Positions 54,379-61,791 of a stretch of 64,000 nucleotides of DNA are shown here, one piece after another. Each line of letters opens with the position of its first letter. Position 1 is the first letter of the stretch. This DNA comes from Lachnospiraceae bacterium (GTDB lineage Bacteria; Bacillota; Clostridia; Lachnospirales; Lachnospiraceae), in contig JAGAPO010000020.1 in NCBI GenBank assembly GCA_017623215.1, positions 1 to 64,000 on the forward strand. The letters run 5' to 3'. The position numbers and the translations under genes were made by a program. Under the pieces are notes generated by a model. It was not told where the DNA came from and searched no databases. It saw only the letters and a program-made list of their open reading frames with translations.

Positions 54379-54430
54379 ACTGCCGGAGAGGAGAGATATG
54401 GTTAATGGCTCCCTCTCCGGCAGTTTTTTA
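54379..54430 (+). terminator. Rho-independent terminator
   Basis: ACTGCCGGAGAG and CTCTCCGGCAGT form a 12-base stem followed by TTTTTT. It ends plus-strand transcription and overlaps the stop codon of the minus-strand glycosidase gene. Confidence 0.9.
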
Positions 54431-56263
54431 TGTAAGCGGTGCGGTTACCTCTCCGAGATATCCCTGCTCCTGAAGAGCAATCATGGCCAGCAGACCGCCC
54501 CAGCTGTAGAAAGCGTCGCTGTTGGAGACGTCATCGCCCATTCCCGTTTCGGCATTGTAATTTTCGTGAACATGGCGGTGCAGCTCCCATTCCTGCATCA
54601 AAAGCGCACAGGATTTATCTGCCAGGTCTCTGCAGGCCTCCCTCGCTCCGATTCGCCTCAGCCCCATATACACCAGAAAATTCAGCGGTGCCCAGATTCG
54701 TCCTCTCCAATAATCGTTATCCGCGTAGGATGGGTCGCTGCGTGGGGTTGAGGGAAGAATCCATGTCCCCCAGAATTCCGCAGGCTGATAGAAATGCTCT
54801 TTCAGCATCCGGTCGGTCTGATACTCAGAGGCAGCACCGGCCAGCCAGGGGTAAAAGCAGGTGGGGGAAATGCGTGTGCTGAAGGTCTGATCGGGGAGCC
54901 GGATATTACAGAACATTCCACGTTCCTCGTTCCAGAATCGCTGCATTTGTTCCCGGATTCTTAGTGTGAGGTCTTTAAGTTCCTCGCTTTCTTTGTAATG
55001 CCCTAATTTCGCGGCAATATCTGCCAGCGCCTCACAATCATACACATAGAGGCTGTTTAACCCGACATCCCAGAGATTATGCATATTTGTGTTCGGATCA
55101 AAGCCGGCTTCCTCCTCACTGTACATGGGAGAGTTATCCAGGCCGGATTCCAATGCGGCTCCGAATGCGCAATGAATGCCGGGCATTTCCCAGCGATTCT
55201 CATAAGAATTGGAACCCCAGCTCATCAAATCGCCGTTCATGCGGTTATCCGCCCACCACCGGTTCCAGCAAAGCAAAGGGCCAAATGCCATTTCCAAAAA
55301 CCATTTCTGCGGTTCCAGCCGATAGATCTCCCGGACCACCATGGAGCCGACCGGGGGTTGAGAGCGATCGAAGGTTTTCCTTCCGTACCCGTTCGAGCAG
55401 TTGGGGACAAAGCCATCCGGAGTGCACTCGTTCAAGATTTCTAATGCGCCCGCCCGTCCAAGGGCCGGACTATCTAATGCCATCATGTAGGAGCCAAAGA
55501 AATTATCCCAGCAGAACATTCCATAGCCCCCGCGCTGGCAGTTCCAAATTCGGCTGACATTGGATATAGCGCGGTCTTTTTGTGGCTCGTAGATCAGATT
55601 CCAGGCCAGGCAGCGCTGCATAGCCTGCCACGCCTTTGCGAGGCTGCCGTATCTGTGAGCTTCGGCCTCCGCATTGCTCCGTGCGCAATACAGTATCGTA
55701 TCGAGCTGTTCCGGCGTATAATCGGGCTCGGTGCACAGATATACAGGTTCATCGAGCAGAACCGGTAAATACGGCGTATTAACCGGAATATTGGGATCTG
55801 GGTGCAGCTTGCCGCGAATCAGAGACAGAGACATTACACCGCTTTTGCCCTCCCAGATCAGCCGTGCCCCCTGACGGCGGCAGGTGAAAGGGCGATTCCA
55901 GAATATACAGCCTTCTATGACGAGCACCGGACAAAAAGCAGTCTCATTCCCGATACAGGCGATGCGTGCCAGGAAACCGGCACCGTCGGCAAGATGTGCC
56001 GTCTCAATCCGAAACCGCAGTCTTTTCCATTGAATCTCTAACTCAGTATAAGCTCCGCTGTATGGATGCAGTCCGGCAAATACATTCTCGCAGTCGGCCT
56101 CCTTTCTTCCTACCAGCGGATTTCGCAGAAACTGACCGGTCAGGTATTCCTGAAATCCAAGATTGAATCCGATTCCTTCAGGAAGCAATACATGAGCGGT
56201 CATTGAACGGGTATCCCATGTATTCCATCCCGTAAGCAGATGCTTTTTCTCATCTATATACAT
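54428..56263 (-). CDS. GH63-like glycosidase (alpha/alpha-barrel)
   Basis: A 611-residue cytoplasmic enzyme. The N-terminal 200 residues are strand-rich, and the rest is an alpha/alpha barrel. CWDNFFGSYMMALDS near residue 255, DNSPMY, and NDYWRGRIWAPLNFLVYMGL near 515 are features shared by GH63 and related (GH37-like and mannosylglycerate hydrolase-like) enzymes; WRGRIW is the core of the catalytic site. The substrate is unknown; alpha-glucosides or alpha-mannosides are likely. ATG 56263 has AAAGGAG upstream on the minus strand. It stands alone, between a pair of repeated small membrane peptide sequences. Confidence 0.82.
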   Translation of the reverse strand: MYIDEKKHLLTGWNTWDTRSMTAHVLLPEGIGFNLGFQEYLTGQFLRNPLVGRKEADCENVFAGLHPYSGAYTELEIQWKRLRFRIETAHLADGAGFLARIACIGNETAFCPVLVIEGCIFWNRPFTCRRQGARLIWEGKSGVMSLSLIRGKLHPDPNIPVNTPYLPVLLDEPVYLCTEPDYTPEQLDTILYCARSNAEAEAHRYGSLAKAWQAMQRCLAWNLIYEPQKDRAISNVSRIWNCQRGGYGMFCWDNFFGSYMMALDSPALGRAGALEILNECTPDGFVPNCSNGYGRKTFDRSQPPVGSMVVREIYRLEPQKWFLEMAFGPLLCWNRWWADNRMNGDLMSWGSNSYENRWEMPGIHCAFGAALESGLDNSPMYSEEEAGFDPNTNMHNLWDVGLNSLYVYDCEALADIAAKLGHYKESEELKDLTLRIREQMQRFWNEERGMFCNIRLPDQTFSTRISPTCFYPWLAGAASEYQTDRMLKEHFYQPAEFWGTWILPSTPRSDPSYADNDYWRGRIWAPLNFLVYMGLRRIGAREACRDLADKSCALLMQEWELHRHVHENYNAETGMGDDVSNSDAFYSWGGLLAMIALQEQGYLGEVTAPLT

Positions 56264-56354
56264 CAATTAACACACTCCTTTTAGCATTTGTTCAGCCATG
56301 AGCAAAACACTATGCATTCAACAGGCGTGTGGGCTGCAAGGCTTGACAAATCTC

Positions 56355-56383
56355 ATTATAACAGAAGGAGAAAGCAATGTAAA
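56355..56383 (-). promoter_or_regulatory. Promoter of the GH63-like gene
   Basis: On the minus strand TTTACA (56383-56378), 17 bases, TATAAT (56360-56355). Confidence 0.75.
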
Positions 56384-56398
56384 TTGATTTGCAGGAGG

Positions 56399-56502
56399 AA
56401 AGCAGTCGGACTATGGAATCTGGTGCTTGGAATCAGCATTGTAAGCGGTATTTTTACGAAGTGTATATGAGAACGGGCGGTGGCAACCTTTTGAAGAAAT
56501 AA
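56399..56502 (+). pseudogene. Decayed copy of the 50-residue membrane peptide gene
   Basis: From AAAGCAGTCGGA onward the sequence follows 54188-54290 closely (for example TGGAATCTGGTGCTTGGAAT is identical). It lacks the first nine codons including the start, has a three-base deletion in the ATC repeat and a one-base deletion after TTTTTAC, and then reads a premature TGA. The remnant lies on the other side of the glycosidase gene from the intact copy. Confidence 0.8.
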
Positions 56503-56862
56503 ACAGATATTATTGTCGTCTGTAAGAATTTGTCAATTTATTAAAATGCGTTGCCTTCAAGAAACTTTTTGTTTCTTCCGGAGCCGGAAAACCGCATGTT
56601 TCAAGGATTTCTCAAAAATATATAAGAAATGAGGCAATTATTAGTTTCGTTAGTTTTAACAAAAATAGAAATATAAATTTGGAAACATCAATAACTAAAA
56701 AATCTTTACAAATAAATTGAAATCGAGTAAAATAGTAATATCTTAAAAGCGTCTGATGTTCAGTAAATCGGGATCTTCGTTTGCAATGAATCGCGTTTTT
56801 CAATAATTTACAATTGCCCGCAGCGTAGAATGCGTTCGAGGCTGGAAAAAGGAGAGATAATT
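56503..56862 (+). other. AT-rich intergenic region before the Tad-type operon
   Basis: No gene is seen. It holds a weak hairpin AAGAAAC-TTTTT-GTTTCTT (near 56559-56577), which may terminate upstream transcription, and the promoter at 56705. About 120 bases of leader follow the promoter, in which I recognise no riboswitch. Confidence 0.6.
56705..56733 (+). promoter_or_regulatory. Sigma-A promoter of the Tad-type operon
   Basis: TTTACA (56705-56710), 17 bases, TAAAAT (56728-56733), in a strongly AT-rich setting. Confidence 0.7.
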
Positions 56863-57687
56863 ATGATTGCTTTTTTAGGAAGTGAGAAAGAAGGGGAATT
56901 TTCGGCTAATCTGGCAGCTCTTGGAATTGCGCAGATGCTGGAGGGAACCAGAGTTGCCATTATTGAGAATCACACCAGGGGAAGATATGCCGGAAGATGT
57001 CTGATTGAAGAGTATATCCGTTCGTTGGAATACCATAATGCCTATATTTACAAGGGACGCGGAACATTGGAACTGCCCTGCGGCTGCCGGATGGTGGATG
57101 TCTGGAATCAGAAGCTGTTCTATATTGCTCAGGAACCCTATGGGAGCCATTGGATGTTTGAACATGAGTTTGCCAGGTTTTTGCCGTATCTGGATGATTT
57201 GGAACGGTATTGTGAACTATTGTATGTGGGAGTGGAGCGAAATGCAGAAAGCACAGGAATGATTCTGCAGAAAGCAGATATTATTGTTGTGAACGTCGGT
57301 CAGAGAGCGGAAGAGATTGAAGCATATCTGCAAAGATATCAGGAGTATCTGCCAAAGCTGTTCTTTTTAATTGGGGGCTACAAAAAGGAGGACTCGCTGA
57401 ACAGAACACGTATCTGTAAAAAGTATGGGATCGATCGAATGCATCTTGCTGTAATTCCATATGATGAGGAATATTACCGCTGCGTGCAGTCGGGGGAAGC
57501 GGTATCCTTTATGCTGCGATACGGACGCTGCGGGAGTCGCGCAAAGCATTATCCGTTTGTCAATGGGTTGAGAGACGCGCAGAAGAGAATTACAAAAATG
57601 ATAGAAGAAGTGGAGGGAAACTTATGTACAGGAGGCTTAAAAAGACAACAAAGCGGGCGGTTGGAATTGCTGCAGCAGTTACAGTAG
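56863..57687 (+). CDS. ParA/MinD-like protein without a P-loop, Tad operon gene 1
   Basis: A 274-residue cytoplasmic protein. The opening IAFLGSEKEGEFSANLAALG has the position and spacing of a deviant Walker A motif, but the essential GK(S/T) is missing. Later strands (ADIIVVNVGQ, KLFFLIGGY) fit a MinD/ParA-like fold. It is the first gene of a seven-gene operon with CpaF- and TadB/C-like genes, so a degenerate TadZ-type localisation role is inferred. AAAAGGAGAG precedes ATG 56863. Its last 64 bases overlap the next gene. Confidence 0.65.
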   Translation: MIAFLGSEKEGEFSANLAALGIAQMLEGTRVAIIENHTRGRYAGRCLIEEYIRSLEYHNAYIYKGRGTLELPCGCRMVDVWNQKLFYIAQEPYGSHWMFEHEFARFLPYLDDLERYCELLYVGVERNAESTGMILQKADIIVVNVGQRAEEIEAYLQRYQEYLPKLFFLIGGYKKEDSLNRTRICKKYGIDRMHLAVIPYDEEYYRCVQSGEAVSFMLRYGRCGSRAKHYPFVNGLRDAQKRITKMIEEVEGNLCTGGLKRQQSGRLELLQQLQ

Positions 57688-58526
57688 CGGCCGTGGGGGC
57701 AGGCGGAGGATGTTTTTATGCGATAAGGCAGGTGAAGGATACTGCTGCAAAAGAGATTGCTGCGGTACGAGCCGAACTTGAGCAGAACCTGAGGTATGTC
57801 TATGAAACCTCAAGAGCTGTAAAGCGAGGAGAGGTTCTGAATGAGGAGAACACAAGAAGGGTTCTTGTGTGCGCCTCAATGGCGCAGGAGAATTATTTGA
57901 ATGAGTCGGATCTTGGCGCCAGGATGCTGATAGACGCACAGGAAGGAGTGCAGCTGTTGAAGAGCATGACTGTTATGGATTGCGAGGAGGACGGTGTCCG
58001 GGAGATCGAATGCGAGGCAATCTGTCTGAATGATAACAGGCAGGAATTCGATGTAGTGGATGTCAGACTGCGTTACCCGAACGGCGAGGACTATGTAGTA
58101 TTAGCCAAAAAGGAACTGTATCATGTTGTGGATGAGATCAAGGATCGGTGCTATTTAAGGTGCAGCGAAGAGGAGATTGCGAGGCTTTCCGCGGCGTATG
58201 TGGACACAGCGTTTTATGAGGAAGCCTGTCTGTATACGGCAAAGTATACGAATCCGGAATTACAGGAGGCAAGCGTCGTTACCTATCTTCCGACTGCGGA
58301 TGCAATCGAGGCGATGAAAGAGAATCCGAATATTGTATCAGAGGCGGTCCATGAGCTCACGATTCGCAACAGGATTCGTCTGGAGGAGAGATTGAACGAG
58401 GCCTATGGGGAGAACAGCGCATGGGAGAATCTGGCCAGACAGGCGGGAAATTATTCATGGAACAGCCAGGAAGGCGTGGACGAGGCTGAATTACCGGAGG
58501 AAAGACAGGAAGGAGGAACGGAATGA
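57624..58526 (+). CDS. SAF-domain protein (CpaB/RcpC-like), Tad operon gene 2
   Basis: A 300-residue membrane-anchored protein. Basic residues 2-11 precede a transmembrane helix (about 12-32) and a short coiled stretch. A SAF-like domain follows (SRAVKRGEVLNEENTRRV and a second half ending LLKSMTV), characteristic of the CpaB/RcpC pilus assembly proteins. An unusual acidic alpha/beta domain follows. GGAGGGAAACTT precedes ATG 57624, and the anchor is needed in frame, so the 64-base overlap with the upstream gene appears genuine. The end overlaps the next start as ATGA. Confidence 0.72.
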   Translation: MYRRLKKTTKRAVGIAAAVTVAAVGAGGGCFYAIRQVKDTAAKEIAAVRAELEQNLRYVYETSRAVKRGEVLNEENTRRVLVCASMAQENYLNESDLGARMLIDAQEGVQLLKSMTVMDCEEDGVREIECEAICLNDNRQEFDVVDVRLRYPNGEDYVVLAKKELYHVVDEIKDRCYLRCSEEEIARLSAAYVDTAFYEEACLYTAKYTNPELQEASVVTYLPTADAIEAMKENPNIVSEAVHELTIRNRIRLEERLNEAYGENSAWENLARQAGNYSWNSQEGVDEAELPEERQEGGTE

Positions 58527-59245
58527 CAGGAGAAAAAGAGTGTACGGAAAGTATGGGGATCCAGGTGGGCTTTTTTGGAATTGAGAAATATGAGTTACTT
58601 TTATATTTGTCCAGAATCATAAGGCAGCTTGGTAAGAGGGTACTGCTGGTCGATTACTCGGAGAATGGTGCGCTGTCCGCGGGGATTCCTGTCTGGGATC
58701 AGTTCGGCGATCAGATTCCGGATGGAGTGGTAGCGGAGTCGGAAGACTATCACGCCGCGGTCGATTATTGCGGAATTCATTTTGTAAGAGATATCCTGCT
58801 GAATCAGTCGGTGAAAGAACAATATGACTGTATTCTGATTGATTTTGGCTTCGGAGTGGATCACAGGGCGGCAGAGAGCTGCTCCAGAGTGGTACTCGTA
58901 TCGGATCAGCAGCTCCATAACATACACAGATTAAAGCATCCCGAGGTCTGGGATGGACTGCCGGTATATGCGGTATTGAAGGATTTGTGTCCCTGTCGAA
59001 TTACACCGGAGTATATTCTGGAGGAGATAGGAGTATGGGTGGCTCCGGATCGAAGGTTCGCGATTTATCAGGACGCCTGGGATGCAAAATGCCGGATAAG
59101 CTGCCAGTACAGCAAGCTGAGCCCGTTTGTGCGGCTTTCCAGAGAATATCGCGAATTCCTTAAGTCATTTACAAGGGAGATTTTCCCGGAATTCAATAAA
59201 AGCGATATCGACAGGGCGTTCAGGCTTGCGGAGAAGGGAGCATAG
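58523..59245 (+). CDS. ParA/MinD-like protein without a P-loop, Tad operon gene 3
   Basis: A 240-residue protein. The start IQVGFFGIEKYELLLYLSRI shows a beta strand and loop at the Walker A position but no GK(S/T). VLLVDYSENG and CILIDFGFGVD correspond to the A' and Walker B strands of MinD-like proteins. No membrane segment is present. It overlaps gene 2 by four bases and is followed by gene 4 after three bases. The function is unproven; a structural relative of TadZ is inferred. Confidence 0.6.
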   Translation: MTGEKECTESMGIQVGFFGIEKYELLLYLSRIIRQLGKRVLLVDYSENGALSAGIPVWDQFGDQIPDGVVAESEDYHAAVDYCGIHFVRDILLNQSVKEQYDCILIDFGFGVDHRAAESCSRVVLVSDQQLHNIHRLKHPEVWDGLPVYAVLKDLCPCRITPEYILEEIGVWVAPDRRFAIYQDAWDAKCRISCQYSKLSPFVRLSREYREFLKSFTREIFPEFNKSDIDRAFRLAEKGA

Positions 59246-59248
59246 GGG

Positions 59249-60037
59249 ATGAAAGTAGTGTTTTGGAGCGCGGTCAGAGGACAGACCGGAGCAAGCGCCG
59301 GAATGATTGCAGCGGCATTTGCCTGTTCCGTGTTCGAAAGAAAAAATGTTTTTTTGATTCGCACGAATTGCAGTGAGAGCGGTTTGGAGACAGTTTTAAT
59401 GTCCGGGAGAAGCGTCAGAGAGGAATTGAAAGGAGTCGGAATCGGAGCCGCGCTCCGGGCAATGAGGGCTGGAACGCTGGATTGCAGGATGCTTGCAGAT
59501 TGTGCGGTGACGCTTCCGGGAAGCAGGATATCATTCCTTCCGGGGAGCTTGAGCGAGGAGGTATTCCGGCAGCCGGATGAATCGGAGGAGAGGGAGCTTA
59601 CGGATCAGTTGATAGAACTGGCATGCAGGGAATATGACCTGGTGTTTGTAGAGGCCGGAATACCCGGGAAAGAGCAGCCGCATGGAGGCTTGGAGAGGCA
59701 GGATGTGGAGGTTATATGCCTGAATCAGAATAAGCAGGTACTGGATCGATATTTTGATAAGGAGGAGGAGAAAGAGAATCGCTATTATTTGATCGGAATG
59801 TATCGCATGGATTCCGATTATACTCTTAAAAACTTAAAAAAGATATATCCTCATCTGCAGGGGAGGACGGCGATTTTGCCCTGGTGCACGGAATACCAGG
59901 ATGCCTGTTCCAGAGGAGAGCCGTATCGTTTTTTTATGCGGAATGCGGAAGCAGGAAAGGATGAGCCGAATTATAGGTTCATAAGAGAGTGCAAAGGAAT
60001 ATCCTCGATGCTGACGGCCGGAAGGGAGATGAGGTGA
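59249..60037 (+). CDS. ParA/MinD-like (TadZ/CpaE-like) protein, Tad operon gene 4
   Basis: A 262-residue protein. FWSAVRGQTGASAGMIAAAF is the closest of the three to a deviant Walker A (RGQTGAS in place of KGGxGKT), again without the invariant lysine at the usual place. VFLIRTNCSESGLE and LVFVEAGIPG match the switch and Walker B strands. TadZ proteins position the secretion ATPase at the cell pole. It overlaps the ATPase gene start by one base. Confidence 0.68.
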   Translation: MKVVFWSAVRGQTGASAGMIAAAFACSVFERKNVFLIRTNCSESGLETVLMSGRSVREELKGVGIGAALRAMRAGTLDCRMLADCAVTLPGSRISFLPGSLSEEVFRQPDESEERELTDQLIELACREYDLVFVEAGIPGKEQPHGGLERQDVEVICLNQNKQVLDRYFDKEEEKENRYYLIGMYRMDSDYTLKNLKKIYPHLQGRTAILPWCTEYQDACSRGEPYRFFMRNAEAGKDEPNYRFIRECKGISSMLTAGREMR

Positions 60038-61791
60038 TGGGGAATATCGTATTGATAATAATTGGAATTCTAACGCTTCTTGGAGGAGGTTATCTTATAT
60101 TTCGCAGAGGAACACGCTATCAGCCGACCGAAGAGCCGGAAAGAACACAGGAATATCTGGTGGAACGGGTTCAGGAAGCGTTTCATGAGATTCTTACAAC
60201 GAACGTAGCCGCTTTATATCTGAATGAAGAAGAGACAAAGAAAAAGGAGAGACTGAAAGAGCAGTTGAGAACGGCTTTGAGAACCTGCAGTTACGGAGAT
60301 ATCAGAGCCAAGGAATATGTAAAAGAACACATCAGGGATATTCTTTTGGAAGAGTGTGGAATAGGGGAAGATACGATTAATTCCTATTTCAAATTTTCCG
60401 GTCAGACGCAGTCCGGTCAGGACAAGTTTGATATTCTGTTATATCTGTATAAAAAAGAATGGCAATACGGAGCCATGGAGCAGCTCCTGAAGCGCCTGTC
60501 AAAGGGCAGGCTGGAAGCAGGAGAAAGTCTTGAAGTGTCGAAAGAAGATCTGGAGCAATTCTATGAAGAGGAAGCACCGGATTTATCTTATGGAGATAAA
60601 GTCTCCATTCTGGTTCAGCGAATCTACCAGATTTATAAAGGGAACGGAGCGATTGATGAGATTCGGGATATGAACATTGACGGTGTATCCGCAGGAGTGT
60701 CCGGAATCAGCGATACTTTTTTTGATACACAATTTTTTACCAATCAAAAAGCGGTGGCAGAGCTTCCGAAATCTTATGACAGTGTCTGGATTTTTTTCAG
60801 AGGAAAGACAATCCATCTGTCCTTCTTGGGTTTTGGTTCAAAACAGGAGCTGGAGCGTGTGTGCAAAAATATATATCGTTATGATAATCCGGGACAGCTT
60901 TCTGCTGCAAGAGGGTATATTGCGAACGAGATGCAGGATGGATCGCGCGTTATTGTTGTGAGGCCGCCATTCAGCGAAAGCTGGGCATTCTTTGTCAGAA
61001 AGTTCAATAGCGCTGGAAGCCTGAAGATTGAACAGCTGATTACCGGGAAAGGAAGCGAAGACGTCATTGGGGTGCTTAAAGGTCTGATAACCGGCTGCCA
61101 GGTGATTGGAATTACCGGAGAACAGGGATGCGGAAAGACAACTCTGTTAAAGGCATTGATTGGATTCGTTAATCCGGCTTATACCTTGAGAATTCAGGAG
61201 CTTATTTTCGAACTGAACCTGAGAAAGATATATCCGAACCGGAATATTTTGACCTTTAAAGAGACGGCATCCGTGTCCGGTCAGGAGGGATTGGATATCC
61301 AGAAAAAGACAGATGGAACCGTTACGATATTGGGAGAGGTAGCGACGGCTCCGGTTGCATCATGGCTGGTACAGGTATCGCAGACGGCGAGCCGATTTAC
61401 TATGTTCACCCATCATGCCAAGACAACCAGAAGCCTGATTGAAGCTCTGCGCAATTCGCTTCTTTTGGCTGCGGGCTTTTCCAATGAGCAGGTGGCAGAG
61501 GAACAGGCCGCGGAAGCGGTGAATTTTGACATACATATGCAAAAGGATATGCAGGGAAGACGGTACATTGAAAGAGTGACCGAGATAATTGCGAACAAGT
61601 CAGAGGACGGAAGATATTTTTCGACTGCTGATATTGTGGTGTATGAGAAAGAAAAGGAACAATATCGTCTGCTTAAAAGTCCCTCTTCCAGAGCATTGAA
61701 AGAACTGTATGGATATATGACAAAGGAGGAGAGGGAAGAGTTCGATGGTGTATTTGAAAGATGTGGGGTGAAGCTGTATGAAGCGGGATAA
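60037..61791 (+). CDS. CpaF/TadA-type secretion ATPase with an N-terminal membrane segment
   Basis: A 584-residue hexameric ATPase that powers pilus assembly or secretion. The Walker A motif GEQGCGKT is at 361-368, the Asp/Glu box region follows, Walker B appears as TVTILGEVATAP, and THHAKTTRSLIEALRN is the His box. An N-terminal domain of about 340 residues precedes it. Unusually, residues 3-22 form a hydrophobic segment followed by RRG, predicted to anchor the protein, whereas typical CpaF is soluble. Overlap TGATG with the upstream gene and a 14-base overlap with the downstream one indicate tight coupling. Confidence 0.88.
   Translation: MGNIVLIIIGILTLLGGGYLIFRRGTRYQPTEEPERTQEYLVERVQEAFHEILTTNVAALYLNEEETKKKERLKEQLRTALRTCSYGDIRAKEYVKEHIRDILLEECGIGEDTINSYFKFSGQTQSGQDKFDILLYLYKKEWQYGAMEQLLKRLSKGRLEAGESLEVSKEDLEQFYEEEAPDLSYGDKVSILVQRIYQIYKGNGAIDEIRDMNIDGVSAGVSGISDTFFDTQFFTNQKAVAELPKSYDSVWIFFRGKTIHLSFLGFGSKQELERVCKNIYRYDNPGQLSAARGYIANEMQDGSRVIVVRPPFSESWAFFVRKFNSAGSLKIEQLITGKGSEDVIGVLKGLITGCQVIGITGEQGCGKTTLLKALIGFVNPAYTLRIQELIFELNLRKIYPNRNILTFKETASVSGQEGLDIQKKTDGTVTILGEVATAPVASWLVQVSQTASRFTMFTHHAKTTRSLIEALRNSLLLAAGFSNEQVAEEQAAEAVNFDIHMQKDMQGRRYIERVTEIIANKSEDGRYFSTADIVVYEKEKEQYRLLKSPSSRALKELYGYMTKEEREEFDGVFERCGVKLYEAG

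Noticed and set aside
55079..55557. Open frames on the plus strand opposite the GH63-like gene
   Set aside because: No ribosome site or promoter, composition typical of antisense shadows, and the sense gene has strong family motifs.
56734..56862. Cyclic-di-GMP riboswitch before the Tad-type operon
   Set aside because: The leader is long enough, but the conserved GEMM core was not found by eye.
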